DNA of 64,000 bases, taken from positions 83,150-147,149 of the forward strand of contig CAJUME010000008.1 of assembly GCA_910587015.1 (NCBI GenBank), in the 5' to 3' direction. The notes below the pieces were generated by a model. The model ran no database searches. It saw only the letters and a program-made list of their open reading frames with translations, and was not told the origin of the DNA. This DNA comes from an uncultured Christensenella sp. GTDB lineage: Bacteria > Bacillota > Clostridia > Christensenellales > Borkfalkiaceae. The position numbers were made by a program, and so were the translations under genes. Shown here one piece after another: positions 26,700-35,290 of the stretch (the first letter of the stretch is position 1; each line of letters starts with the position of its first letter).

Positions 26700-26933
26700 A
26701 TGGCTTTTTTGAAAAATAGGAATGGTGAAAATTACAAAGTTTTAGGTGTTCGCAAATCGTCCACAAAACAACCCAATGACTATCTTGTTCAGTCAAAAGG
26801 CGGTCAATTTATTATCGCTCACGGTTGGGACAGTAAAAACAAGTGCTGGGAACAAGGCGGTTACTATGGTTGGGGCGAGGCTGCCGAAAAAGCGGCTAAA
26901 AAAGACTTTTACGGCTCAAATAAACGCAAATAA
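26700..26933 (+). CDS. Small element protein of unknown function
   Basis: A 77-residue soluble, basic protein (YKVLGVRKSSTKQPNDYLVQ, then CWEQGGYYGWGEAAEKAAKKDF). It starts one base after the previous stop and is therefore coupled to it. No recognised domain; the pattern of short strands plus a final helix would suit a small DNA-binding or accessory protein, which is speculation. Confidence 0.5.
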   Translation: MAFLKNRNGENYKVLGVRKSSTKQPNDYLVQSKGGQFIIAHGWDSKNKCWEQGGYYGWGEAAEKAAKKDFYGSNKRK

Positions 26934-26974
26934 ACTTACTCTCGCGCCGTTACTCTTTGCGGCGCAAACAAAAC

Positions 26975-27003
26975 AAGCGGGGCAACCTCCACCCCGCTTT
27001 ATA
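26975..27003 (+). terminator. Intrinsic terminator after the left accessory operon
   Basis: AAGCGGGG and CCCCGCTT form an 8-bp stem around a 9-base loop, followed by TTATAT. Moderate strength. Confidence 0.6.
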
Positions 27004-27004
27004 T

Positions 27005-27096
27005 CGGGAATATGGGTTTAATTACTTTTAAAAAAATAAATTTAAAACGGCTTACTTACTGTAATTGACGGGTTCAACTCCCGCCGTTCCCGACCA
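27005..27096 (+). other. tRNA-like sequence with 3' CCA, lacking a normal D arm
   Basis: A 92-base stretch with a full 7-bp acceptor stem (CGGGAAT with GTTCCCG, last pair U-G), discriminator A and encoded CCA. It has a T arm with a standard TTCAACT loop and GGG/CCC stem, a small variable-arm-like hairpin (TTAC/GTAA), and an AT-only 7-bp stem where the anticodon arm should be. No D arm and no usable anticodon loop are visible. It looks like a decayed tRNA or tRNA mimic, not a working tRNA. Confidence 0.4.
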
Positions 27097-27160
27097 TACC
27101 CGCAAGGGTAAATAAAAAATACGCGTGCCGTATGCGAAAAGCGGCAAAGGATAAAACAAA

Positions 27161-27613
27161 ATGGCAAACGAAAAGAATGTAAAGGCAACGGAAAGCACGA
27201 CCACGGCGGCAGAAGTAACGACGGCAACGCCCGAAAAGCGGCTGATTGTGGAACGCGAAAAATTCACGGCGAAAGACGGGCGCGAAATGTGGGGCTACGC
27301 CGTACACGGCAAGGGCGTAAACGGGCGCGAAACAAAGGTTGATTTCAACGCATACGACCAAGGCGGTTACGAAGTTTTGGATATGGTATTTGACATAAAA
27401 CCCACCGCAGAATTGTTAATGCACGACGAAAGTATGACGGACAGCGAAACGGGCGAAATTCGCACCTACACGGTTTACGAGGTGTCGAACGTGGACGAGG
27501 ACGGCGACGAACTTAAATGCCGCATAAAGCCCGCCCGCGATAGCGATAAATCTATACTTGCCTATTTACTTAAAAAAATAAACAGAAAAACGAACGTTGT
27601 AAAGTCGGCATAA
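27161..27613 (+). CDS. Element protein of unknown function; candidate ssDNA-binding protein
   Basis: A 150-residue soluble acidic protein. After a disordered Thr/Ala-rich start, a beta-rich domain (about 30-115, REKFTAKDGREMWGYAVHGK, KVDFNAYDQGGYEVLDMVF, YTVYEV) precedes a basic helical end (LAYLLKKINRK). In filamentous phages the replication module normally carries a small beta-barrel ssDNA-binding protein; size and predicted fold would suit that, but I see no diagnostic motif. RBS AAAGGA. The first copy of the 18-bp element repeat directly follows its stop. Confidence 0.5.
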   Translation: MANEKNVKATESTTTAAEVTTATPEKRLIVEREKFTAKDGREMWGYAVHGKGVNGRETKVDFNAYDQGGYEVLDMVFDIKPTAELLMHDESMTDSETGEIRTYTVYEVSNVDEDGDELKCRIKPARDSDKSILAYLLKKINRKTNVVKSA

Positions 27614-27631
27614 TTGAAAGTACACTTTCAA
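27614..27631. repeat. Element inverted repeat, copy 1
   Basis: TTGAAAGTACACTTTCAA: 8-bp arms around AC, followed by A-rich sequence. Identical copies lie at 32994-33011 and 35291-35308, with a half copy at 37958-37967. Confidence 0.85.
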
Positions 27632-27699
27632 AAAAACTGTACTGTGTTCATAGGCTCGAAAATATAAACGGAACGGCGGGCAAAGTTATTACACGGCGG

Positions 27700-27734
27700 T
27701 AAAGCTGGGGATAACTTCCCGCTGTTTTTTTAAG
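27700..27734 (+). terminator. Weak terminator-like hairpin
   Basis: AGCTGGG and CCCGCT pair with one bulge around a short loop, followed by seven T. It lies between the candidate ssDNA-binding gene and the structured region. Confidence 0.4.
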
Positions 27735-27806
27735 CGTATAGGCAATATAAACGGACTACTTCCCTTTATTAGTTTTTAAAAAGTTGGGCAAACTCTCTCG
27801 CTATTC

Positions 27807-27911
27807 TGCGCGAATAATTGCGGGGGTGTAAAAAGCGAGTGCGTGGCGTAGGCAAGCCGCTTTTAGGGGGTAAAGGGCGACCCCGTTCTTTATCCCCTCC
27901 AAATTCGCGCA
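27807..27911. other. Multi-branched structured non-coding region of the element
   Basis: An outer 9-bp stem (TGCGCGAAT 27807-27815 with ATTCGCGCA 27903-27911) encloses a second stem (AAAAGCG 27831-27837 with CGCTTTT 27858-27864). A third stem pairs GGGGTAAAG 27867-27875 with CTTTATCCCC 27888-27897, with one bulge. The 332-base gap 27614-27945 has no convincing open frame. A cloverleaf of this kind would suit a replication origin or packaging signal, as in the intergenic region of filamentous phages. Confidence 0.5.
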
Positions 27912-27945
27912 ACAGAAAAAGAAAGATTAAGAGGTAATGTAAGAA

Positions 27946-28152
27946 ATGAAAAACTTTATCGAAGTAACGGACTACGACGGCAAAATGAACGTGTTGATAC
28001 CTATTGGTAAAATAACGGGTATTGTATGCGACGGCGACGGTAGCGTATTTATTGAAATGGGAACGAACGGCAACGACAGTACTTCGTCGGGTATTCTTGT
28101 AACCGAGAGTTACGACGAAATCAAAACAAAATTAAAAGAAAGTGAGATATAG
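27946..28152 (+). CDS. Small element protein of unknown function
   Basis: A 68-residue acidic protein (FIEVTDYDGKMNVLIPIGKITGIVCDGDG) with predicted beta strands and a short C-terminal helix, no membrane segment. AGAGGT precedes the ATG. It is the first gene of the presumed structural module. Confidence 0.5.
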   Translation: MKNFIEVTDYDGKMNVLIPIGKITGIVCDGDGSVFIEMGTNGNDSTSSGILVTESYDEIKTKLKESEI

Positions 28153-28249
28153 CGAAGTGTTAAGAAAGCGAAATAAACTGTTATTTACCTTACCCGTTTA
28201 TGAGGAAGTTCCTTGTGGGTGGTCAAAAATTAAAGAGAGGTAATTTTTT

Positions 28250-28483
28250 ATGGCAACACTTATTGAAACAAAAAACGGTAAAAAGGTTGTACTACTCAAC
28301 CCCGCCGAGCGTGGCAAACGTTATTCCCGTGAATTGGTAAACGGTGTAAAACACGACGGCACACCATTAACGGAAACCGAGGCGGCGTTCCGTATGGGTG
28401 TTTTAAACGAGCGCAAAACGCAAGCGAAAATTTATAACAAACAACACGGCTTGAAAAGTAAGGCAAAAAAAAGAGGTAATTGA
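28250..28483 (+). CDS. Small basic element protein of unknown function
   Basis: A 77-residue, strongly basic protein (LLNPAERGKRYSRELVNGVKHDG, KSKAKKRGN tail) with a GAGAGG ribosome site. It has no membrane segment, so it is unlikely to be the major coat. Its stop overlaps the ribosome-site region of the next gene. Nucleic-acid binding is plausible from charge alone. Confidence 0.5.
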   Translation: MATLIETKNGKKVVLLNPAERGKRYSRELVNGVKHDGTPLTETEAAFRMGVLNERKTQAKIYNKQHGLKSKAKKRGN

Positions 28484-28485
28484 AA

Positions 28486-29826
28486 ATGAACGAATTAAGA
28501 CAGCATAAGAAAAGCGATAAAATTAAGTGGGTGCTTACGGGTATAGCATTTTTGTTTGTGTTCGTATTTCTTGCGGGGCTATGTATGCAGTTGTTCGCAA
28601 AAGACGACAAATACAAACCGTCCGAATGGTTTAAAAAGTCCGAAGTCGAGCAAATGCAACCCGATAACAGCGAAAGCAAAATACCCGAAATATCGGCTTT
28701 TACTTCTTCCCGTGCAACCGTAAAAACAATGTCGGCAACCTTAAATACCGAAAGCGGTATATCGGCGCAAAGCAATACTGAAATAAACGATTATGCAGAT
28801 TATCTTCGTATTTATACCACGCCCACGGAACTTTCGGCAAAAGTTATTAACAATGTTTACCCGTGGGATTATAACGGTACGAGCGGCTTGTTTTATGGTT
28901 GTAGGAAAGACAGTTCGGGCAATACGGGTTTAGTTATAGTTAAGTCCGTAGCGCAAAACTTCTTTTCAAGCATTGAAAAAGACGAATATACTTTGAGCGG
29001 CGTTTCGTTGCGCATATTGGGCAATAGCGACGATTTTGCAACATTTAGGGAGTTTGGGGACGATATGTATTTTTTACACGTTTCTATAACAAGTACCTTT
29101 CAAAAAGTCATTTGTCTTAATTTTACGGCGAATACACCTCCGCGCGAACCCGTTCCCCTACCGCCCGACCCCGTAAAAGACGGTCATACCTTTGTGGGGT
29201 GGTACTACGATATGGCTTTTGAAACTCCTTATAACGGCGAGCCGATTTACGCAGATACAACACTTTTTGCGAAATTTGAAATCAACCGCTACACGGTTAC
29301 GTTTAATTTTGGCTACGATACTTCTACGACTACACAAATGGTAGATTGGAATACGTCTGCAACGCTTTCTACCCCTACCCGAGCGGGTTATAAATTTAAG
29401 GGTTGGTTTTTGCCTAACGGTACGCAATACACAAATCAAGCGATAAAAGAAAATACAACACTTACCGCGCGTTGGGAAGTTATTATGTGTACAGTAACAT
29501 TCCGAGTTGGCGGCGAAGTTTATGAAGTCAAACAAGTTGAGTACGGCACACCGCTTATATCTGTTGTGGAAAGCGCAAACGAGTTAAATTTATGCGTTGT
29601 GTCTATTCGCTCCGCAAATGGCGATATTAGCAATGCTGAACTTGCAAATATGACAGTAACCGACGATAGCGTTGAGTTTGTATCGGAACCGCTTACGGGC
29701 GTAGATAATGTTGTAAATACAGTCAAAAACAATAAATGGCAGATTTTAGGCGGCGTCGCTGGCGGTGTTGCGCTTATAGCGGTAATCGCGGCGATAGTCG
29801 GCGGAACGAAACGCAAAAAGCGTTAA
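28486..29826 (+). CDS. Exported element protein with Listeria-Bacteroides repeats and C-terminal membrane anchor
   Basis: A 446-residue protein. The start is ATG 28486 after AGAGGT; the longer frame begins with TTG. An N-terminal membrane segment (about 15-35) is followed by a domain of about 170 residues. Two Listeria-Bacteroides (Flg_new) repeats come next (about 205-330, VGWYYD, YTVTFNFGYDT, FKGWFLPNGTQ, LTARWE), plus a related third piece. A C-terminal membrane helix (about 417-440) ends in TKRKKR. This topology is that of a phage minor coat or adsorption protein (pIII-like), with the repeats as a surface-binding part. That role is inferred. Confidence 0.6.
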   Translation: MNELRQHKKSDKIKWVLTGIAFLFVFVFLAGLCMQLFAKDDKYKPSEWFKKSEVEQMQPDNSESKIPEISAFTSSRATVKTMSATLNTESGISAQSNTEINDYADYLRIYTTPTELSAKVINNVYPWDYNGTSGLFYGCRKDSSGNTGLVIVKSVAQNFFSSIEKDEYTLSGVSLRILGNSDDFATFREFGDDMYFLHVSITSTFQKVICLNFTANTPPREPVPLPPDPVKDGHTFVGWYYDMAFETPYNGEPIYADTTLFAKFEINRYTVTFNFGYDTSTTTQMVDWNTSATLSTPTRAGYKFKGWFLPNGTQYTNQAIKENTTLTARWEVIMCTVTFRVGGEVYEVKQVEYGTPLISVVESANELNLCVVSIRSANGDISNAELANMTVTDDSVEFVSEPLTGVDNVVNTVKNNKWQILGGVAGGVALIAVIAAIVGGTKRKKR

Positions 29827-29840
29827 GCGAGGTGCGGGCA

Positions 29841-30368
29841 ATGAAAGCATTTAGTAAAGCGATAACTTGGCTGTTGGTCGTTGTTGTGCTTTTGGGCGTG
29901 TTCGGTTTGCTTTATTTTTTTGTAGGAAACGGGCAACGTAATTTTTACGTTCGTTACGGTAACACGCCTATCCCCGCCCGCGCTGATAACTACGAGTTTG
30001 AAAAAAATGCTTATACGGTTATTGAGTGCGGGACATTGACGGGGCAAAAGGTCGAGTATTCAGTAACGGTAACGTTCGATACAAAGGATATTTCCGAAAC
30101 CGCGTTTAACTTGAACGACAGAGCGGCGAATTACAAATACGAACTTTACGGCTATGATTGTACGGAATTATTCAACGTTGCAATATATGACGATTGCTTT
30201 ATGTTCTACATTCCGCAAGATTTGACGGTTGCAAAGATATTGCAACATAGATACCCCGACGATACTATAACGGGCGTAACGGAAGTTGACTTGTGGGCGA
30301 AAGATTATTTTGTTTTGACAGTAACGGATAAAGTGGAACGTAAAAGTACGGTTATATCCTTTCATTGA
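29841..30368 (+). CDS. Element membrane protein with N-terminal anchor
   Basis: A 175-residue protein starting at ATG 29841 after GAGGTGCGGG; the upstream in-frame residues belong to the previous gene in another frame. One N-terminal membrane helix (about 7-28) and a beta-rich extracytoplasmic domain. No family recognised. Its stop nearly touches the ribosome site of the next gene. Candidate minor virion or assembly protein. Confidence 0.55.
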   Translation: MKAFSKAITWLLVVVVLLGVFGLLYFFVGNGQRNFYVRYGNTPIPARADNYEFEKNAYTVIECGTLTGQKVEYSVTVTFDTKDISETAFNLNDRAANYKYELYGYDCTELFNVAIYDDCFMFYIPQDLTVAKILQHRYPDDTITGVTEVDLWAKDYFVLTVTDKVERKSTVISFH

Positions 30369-30376
30369 GGTACATT

Positions 30377-32377
30377 ATGCAAAGAGTTAAGATATCTACA
30401 TATATAGCGGCGGCAGTAATTGCGGTTATTCTGCTTGTGTTTACTACGTTGTTTTGCGGTTATGTGCCTACCGTGTACGCCGCAACGAACGGCAATTTAG
30501 AGTTTGACAAAGTAAACGTGTTGGACGATTTGCAAGGCGGCACGATAGGCGGTAAACCGTTTGATTTGGCAGATTATCCGTATGATGAAAAAGTGCAACC
30601 GCAAGTAATCACGTTAGCGGAATATTGTTATAGTTATTATGAAAGCCGTCAATCGAATTACGGTTTGTATGTCTATGTATATAACCCGCAAGGGCTTGCT
30701 TTTGATACAAATACTGACCGAAACAAAATTTCGCTCGGTTACGGCGGTAAAGCGAATTATGATAAATATTCACTTACGTTTTTGAACTACTCTACCGCAA
30801 GCGGTGCTGAGGGTTTATTTTATAAATTCAAAGTAAATTTGACCAAAGCGCAACGGGCGGCTATTTTGGACGGTGTGAATAAAGCCGAACGCGTGTATGA
30901 ACTTATAGGGCTTGAACTATCCGTTAAAAATCAAGTAGTAGATTATAAGATAGCGCAAAAGTATAAATATAGCGGTTATTCAAAAGGTTATGCGCCGTTT
31001 GAGGGTGCGGAAAGCACATTGAATTGTACTGTTGACGGTGTGGATAAATATTTACAGTTAGATGTACATTCTACATATTGGCGACCGTCTGGAACGAACG
31101 GCGAGGCATATTCCCGTGATACTCTGCACTCTGTGTATTTTTCCGTTCCGAATTATTTAATTGAGGAATACGGCGAAATGACAGCCGTCCATGCAACGTG
31201 GTTAAATGCTCTTACTTCCCCCGTATTTGTAACGGGTAACGAAACCGTATATAACGAAGTTAGCAAGTATTTAGGGCAATACGTTGACGGCGGGAATTAT
31301 CATTTATTGAGCGATAAAAACTACAATACGGAATTAACGTATTCCCTATTGGCTTGTAAACTCATTGAAAGCGCGAGTTGGAATCACGCCGCACACGGCA
31401 CTTCTTATGTAAGTTACAACGCTAACCGCCGTTATACTAATTCCGATTTGGATATTTACACTCTTGCGTACTGTTTTCTTGCGGATAAAGTCAACGGCGA
31501 ACGCAATGCGGATAATTACGTATTGCCCTCCGAATTGCTTATAGGCAATAAAGAAAAAGATATACGCGGGTGGTTTGAAACATATACCGAAACGCACGGC
31601 GGGGAACTTGTAAATAGCCGTTTCAGCAAAGAACTTTTTGCGGAAGTTGCGGATAGTTTTACAAATGTTACTATACGCAAAGACGATACTTTTGCATTGA
31701 CGGACGAGGTAATTTCTCAAAGTCTTTGGCAAAAATTCGTTGGCGGCGGATATAAAGTAACGGGTACAAATGAATACAAAGTTTCCGCTATAAAGCGCGT
31801 TGATAAAACCGATTTTAAGACAACGAAAACGCAGACCTGCGACGAACTATATATTAACGAAAGCGATTATGCTGAGTTTAAGGCGTTTTACGATAAGGTA
31901 ACGAAAAAGGACAAGCCCGAAACGGTATATTTGTTTAGATACTATCAATCGGTTTATACGCATAACGAAGTAGCAACGTTTACACGCGGTAACGACGGCG
32001 CATTGATAACGGGTTTTGATTATGATTTTGTCGATACAAACGCGTATTTTATGCAAATGTGGGTACAACTTGATTTTGATATAATCGACGTAACGTTTAC
32101 GAAAGATAATGTCGATACGGTTATACCCGTTGTAATGTCGCCCGTAGATTTAGCGGCGGACGGCGATACAACGTTATTTCCCACGGACGATAATAATGAT
32201 TGGTGGAAAATCGTTTTAGCGGTACTTGCTGTAATATTGCTGTGTATACTTCTTGCGCCTATATTGCCGTATATAATACAGTTTATAGTTTGGCTTGTGC
32301 TACTCCCCTTTAAGGCGATAGGCGCACTATTTAAGGGCATAGGAAAAGCGGCAAATAAACGAAAGCGAGGTAAATAA
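30377..32377 (+). CDS. Large exported element protein with C-terminal membrane hairpin (pIII-like candidate)
   Basis: A 666-residue protein. ATG 30377 has TGAGGT just before it. It has a signal peptide (about 1-35, ending near VYAAT), then about 550 extracellular residues rich in Tyr, Asn and Asp. A C-terminal double membrane segment (about 612-655, WKIVLAVLAVILLCILLAPI and the following helix) ends in a Lys/Arg tail (KRKRGK). Signal peptide plus terminal anchor and basic cytoplasmic end is the layout of filamentous-phage adsorption protein pIII. No sequence family is recognised, so this is based on topology and position before the ATPase. Confidence 0.55.
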   Translation: MQRVKISTYIAAAVIAVILLVFTTLFCGYVPTVYAATNGNLEFDKVNVLDDLQGGTIGGKPFDLADYPYDEKVQPQVITLAEYCYSYYESRQSNYGLYVYVYNPQGLAFDTNTDRNKISLGYGGKANYDKYSLTFLNYSTASGAEGLFYKFKVNLTKAQRAAILDGVNKAERVYELIGLELSVKNQVVDYKIAQKYKYSGYSKGYAPFEGAESTLNCTVDGVDKYLQLDVHSTYWRPSGTNGEAYSRDTLHSVYFSVPNYLIEEYGEMTAVHATWLNALTSPVFVTGNETVYNEVSKYLGQYVDGGNYHLLSDKNYNTELTYSLLACKLIESASWNHAAHGTSYVSYNANRRYTNSDLDIYTLAYCFLADKVNGERNADNYVLPSELLIGNKEKDIRGWFETYTETHGGELVNSRFSKELFAEVADSFTNVTIRKDDTFALTDEVISQSLWQKFVGGGYKVTGTNEYKVSAIKRVDKTDFKTTKTQTCDELYINESDYAEFKAFYDKVTKKDKPETVYLFRYYQSVYTHNEVATFTRGNDGALITGFDYDFVDTNAYFMQMWVQLDFDIIDVTFTKDNVDTVIPVVMSPVDLAADGDTTLFPTDDNNDWWKIVLAVLAVILLCILLAPILPYIIQFIVWLVLLPFKAIGALFKGIGKAANKRKRGK

Positions 32378-32379
32378 AA

Positions 32380-32853
32380 ATGGCAAGGAATACAAGAAAA
32401 CCGCCCCGTAAAAATGGGGCGGCAACGCCTAAAAAGAAAGTCAATCAAGGCAGAACGGCAAGCGGCAGAGTTCCGCAAGGCAGAACGTTGAAAACGCAAG
32501 ATAATTATTTAGGTGGTAAAAAGACAACTTCCAAAAAGGAACGCCCCGTTGTCGTAATCGAAACAAACGCGAATAATGACCTTGCCGTTGTTCCTATGTC
32601 TTCACGCAAGGGTAAAGACCGTACACGGTTGAAAAACTATCAGCAAGGGCAATCATACTTTAAGCATTACGTTGAGATTATGGACGACGAGGGCAACCCT
32701 ATACGGGTAAACGCAAAATTCAAAGAAAACCACCCAAATATGGACGTATCGCGCGAGGACGTGAAAAAGATTAAAGACAAAGTTTTAGGCAATTCAAAGC
32801 CCGCGCCCGAAAATAGAAAGAAAATGGATAAATTCCGCGGTAAAAAAGGGTAA
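32380..32853 (+). CDS. Basic element protein of unknown function
   Basis: A 157-residue protein with an unstructured Lys/Arg-rich N-terminus (about 1-55). The core (PVVVIETNANNDLAVVPMSS, about 60-80) faintly resembles the first strands of PemK/MazF-type barrels, and a charged C-terminus follows. The resemblance is too weak to call a toxin. It starts two bases after the preceding stop. A hairpin (CCCCGAA/TTCGGGG) follows at 32860-32883 without a T run. Confidence 0.5.
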   Translation: MARNTRKPPRKNGAATPKKKVNQGRTASGRVPQGRTLKTQDNYLGGKKTTSKKERPVVVIETNANNDLAVVPMSSRKGKDRTRLKNYQQGQSYFKHYVEIMDDEGNPIRVNAKFKENHPNMDVSREDVKKIKDKVLGNSKPAPENRKKMDKFRGKKG

Positions 32854-32993
32854 AAAAATTCCCCGAAACTAATCCGTTCGGGGCAATGCCACAAGTGAGT
32901 TGGCGGGAATGAACGCGCATAAGCCGTTCAACTGTCTATAAGTATATATCACTTCGCGGCAAAAGTCAAACGATTTTACAACGAAAACAAAAA

Positions 32994-33011
32994 TTGAAAG
33001 TACACTTTCAA
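32994..33011. repeat. Element inverted repeat, copy 2
   Basis: Identical to the copy at 27614-27631. It lies 19 bases before the 30-residue membrane peptide gene. Confidence 0.85.
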
Positions 33012-33030
33012 AAAGGACGGCAAACGAAAA

Positions 33031-33123
33031 ATGAAAACGCTAAAACGGTTATTGTGGGTACTGCTCGGAATAGTGATTGCGGCGGTTATCGGTTACTTTA
33101 TATACACGGGGTGTCAAGTATGA
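33031..33123 (+). CDS. 30-residue single-pass membrane peptide
   Basis: A very short gene (MKTLKRLLWVLLGIVIAAVI, then GYFIYTGCQV) with a clear GGACGG ribosome site. It overlaps the ATPase start by ATGA, which argues that it is translated. Basic N-terminus, then one membrane helix. Size and place before the assembly ATPase recall the small end-cap coat proteins (pVII/pIX, about 32 residues) of filamentous phages. Family membership cannot be shown from such a short sequence. Confidence 0.6.
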   Translation: MKTLKRLLWVLLGIVIAAVIGYFIYTGCQV

Positions 33124-35288
33124 ACGCGAACGAAAACGAAAAGAAACGGTTTGACTACCGTCATATCATTTGCATAGTCATAACGCTTGCGTTTATCCTC
33201 TGCGGCGTATTCCTCTATTCGGGTGCGCTCGGTAGGCTCATAGAGGGCGGGCGCGATTTCGGGCTTTCGGTAGGTTACTACTTTTGCGAGATATTCGGCA
33301 TACCGCATAATATCACGCCGACGGTAAATGACTTGCCGAAAATACCCTTTTTTGACTTCACGCAAACGCCCGCCCCCTCTACACCCTTGCCCGATACTTG
33401 GACGGGTTTTCAAAGCGATTGGGCGCGGTATTGGCAGTTATGGGCGACAACGGATAATTTCACGGGTTATTTGTCGTTCCTCGGCAATTTGCTTTTTACG
33501 CTCTGCAAAGTGCTTATAATCATATTGCCGTTTATCCTTGCCGTGTATGTCTATTTGAAACGATACTTAAAAAAGGAAAACAACGACTATGACAAGGACA
33601 GCCGCCCGCTGAAAACGTTTAAGTGGCTCACGACTTATACATATCGCCCCGTCAAACAATGGCTTGCGGGGCTTTGGGCGTTCATAAAAGCGCATAAAGC
33701 ATATTGGGCGGTATGGCTCGTGCTGTGGCTGTTCTACTTCAATGCGGGCGCGATTATCCTTGAATTTTTGGCGTATTACTTTTACTTTGTCGTATCGTTC
33801 GATATTGTCAATATTTATCGGCAAGTGTATAAACTTTTTCTTGACTTATCCGTGCCGTTTACTTCTATTCCCGTGTGGGCGTGGGTAATAATCGGCTTTG
33901 TTTTGTTGGATAAGTTCCGCAAAAAGATAGCGTATGCGCGGCTTAATCACTATGAAATGCGCAACCGCGGTTTTATCAACGCCCGCCCTATTGTGTATAT
34001 GGTCTGCGGCACTATGGGCAAGAAAAAGACAACGGCAATAACGGATATGGCGCTTTCGCAAGAAGTTATGTTCCGCGACAAGGCGTTTGAAAAGATACTT
34101 GAAAACGATTTGAAATTTCCCGCATTCCCGTGGTGCAACTTGGAAAACGAACTTCGGCGTGCTATGGAATATCACGAAGTGTACAACCTTGCGACGGTGC
34201 GGCAGTTCGTAACGAAAAAGTATTTACGTTGGCAGAAGTCGCAAACGCGCGAACGGCTCTTTAACTACGATTACGAGCGTTACGGGCTTACATACGACGA
34301 TAAATTAAAGGTTGTAAGCGTGTGGGAAATCGTAGAGATTTATGCGCAATTATACTTTATATACATAATACAATCGTCGTTGCTCATTGCGAATTATTCC
34401 GTTCGCGTGGACGGCGTACTTGCCGACTTGGGCAATTTCCCGCTCTGGAATGCAGATTTTTTCAAACGTGATAGCCGCTTGCTTGATAGTTATTCCCGCC
34501 ACGCTCATATACTTGACTTTGACAGTCTACGGCTTGGGCGTAAGGTCATTGAAAACAACCGCAACGCGAATAACTTTGAGTTTGGCGTTGTCATAATAAC
34601 GGAAGTTGGCAAAGAGCGCGGCAATAGTCTTGAACTGTCCGAAAAGAAAAAGAAAGACGAAACGACAAACCAAAAAAACGACTTATTTAATAGTTGGTTG
34701 AAAATGGTACGCCATTCTGCGACGGTCGATAACTTCCCTTTTGTGCGGGTAATAACGGACGAGCAACGCCCCGAAAGTTGGGGCGCAGATGCCCGCGATT
34801 TATGCGAAATAGTCCATATCCGCGAAAGCGGTGAAACGTGCCTTGCAATGCCTTTTTTCTCTCTTGCGGAATTGCTGTATAGTTGGCTGTTTGGCAAGTT
34901 TGCGGGGCTGTACTATCAATACCGCTTTGTGCGCTCGGATAACACTTTGCCTATGTATTTATTAAAAACAATCACGGCGAAAATACACCACTACTACACG
35001 CGCATATATAACCGCTTTGGATATTGTCGTTTGCGGGTGCAAGTGGAAAGCGGAACGCAAGACGGAACGCTTGACGAAAACAAGTATTACATAATGTCGA
35101 AAAAGATTTATAGCAAGCGTTTTTCTACGGACTGTTTTTCAGACTTCTTCACGGAAAAGGCGTTGCGCTCTCCCGTCGGCATAGACGATTTAGCGGAATA
35201 CGCAACCGAAAAAGCGACTTTCGCGGAACTCGGCGCACAAAACAGTTACTTTATAAATGAACTATTAAACGGTATGAATAACCGCTAA
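33120..35288 (+). CDS. Membrane-anchored Zot/pI-like P-loop ATPase
   Basis: A 722-residue protein. ATG 33120 is chosen because it overlaps the upstream stop (ATGA); the frame to 32994 would start inside the repeat. The N-terminal half has about four membrane helices (about 14-36, 117-146, 195-232, 250-263). The ATPase domain follows: a Walker A-like GTMGKKKT (297-304), a hydrophobic strand with acidic end, VVIITEVGKERG (about 490, Walker B position), and a sensor strand VRVITDEQRPESW with Gln (about 548) after MVRHSA. This order fits the Zot/FtsK-HerA group used for filamentous-phage assembly and export. A coupling-type transfer ATPase is the alternative. The membrane part is N-terminal, unlike classical pI. 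Confidence 0.6.
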   Translation: MNANENEKKRFDYRHIICIVITLAFILCGVFLYSGALGRLIEGGRDFGLSVGYYFCEIFGIPHNITPTVNDLPKIPFFDFTQTPAPSTPLPDTWTGFQSDWARYWQLWATTDNFTGYLSFLGNLLFTLCKVLIIILPFILAVYVYLKRYLKKENNDYDKDSRPLKTFKWLTTYTYRPVKQWLAGLWAFIKAHKAYWAVWLVLWLFYFNAGAIILEFLAYYFYFVVSFDIVNIYRQVYKLFLDLSVPFTSIPVWAWVIIGFVLLDKFRKKIAYARLNHYEMRNRGFINARPIVYMVCGTMGKKKTTAITDMALSQEVMFRDKAFEKILENDLKFPAFPWCNLENELRRAMEYHEVYNLATVRQFVTKKYLRWQKSQTRERLFNYDYERYGLTYDDKLKVVSVWEIVEIYAQLYFIYIIQSSLLIANYSVRVDGVLADLGNFPLWNADFFKRDSRLLDSYSRHAHILDFDSLRLGRKVIENNRNANNFEFGVVIITEVGKERGNSLELSEKKKKDETTNQKNDLFNSWLKMVRHSATVDNFPFVRVITDEQRPESWGADARDLCEIVHIRESGETCLAMPFFSLAELLYSWLFGKFAGLYYQYRFVRSDNTLPMYLLKTITAKIHHYYTRIYNRFGYCRLRVQVESGTQDGTLDENKYYIMSKKIYSKRFSTDCFSDFFTEKALRSPVGIDDLAEYATEKATFAELGAQNSYFINELLNGMNNR

Positions 35289-35290
35289 AA

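Noticed and set aside
32380..32853. Basic element protein as a MazF/PemK toxin
   Set aside because: Only a short PVVVIE...LAVVPM stretch resembles the family; catalytic residues and an antitoxin partner are not visible.
33120..35288. The element as an integrative conjugative element
   Set aside because: There is no relaxase other than the Rep-type HUH protein, no VirB4-type ATPase and no mating-channel genes; the ATPase motifs and small membrane peptides fit phage assembly better, although a minimal transfer system is not fully excluded.
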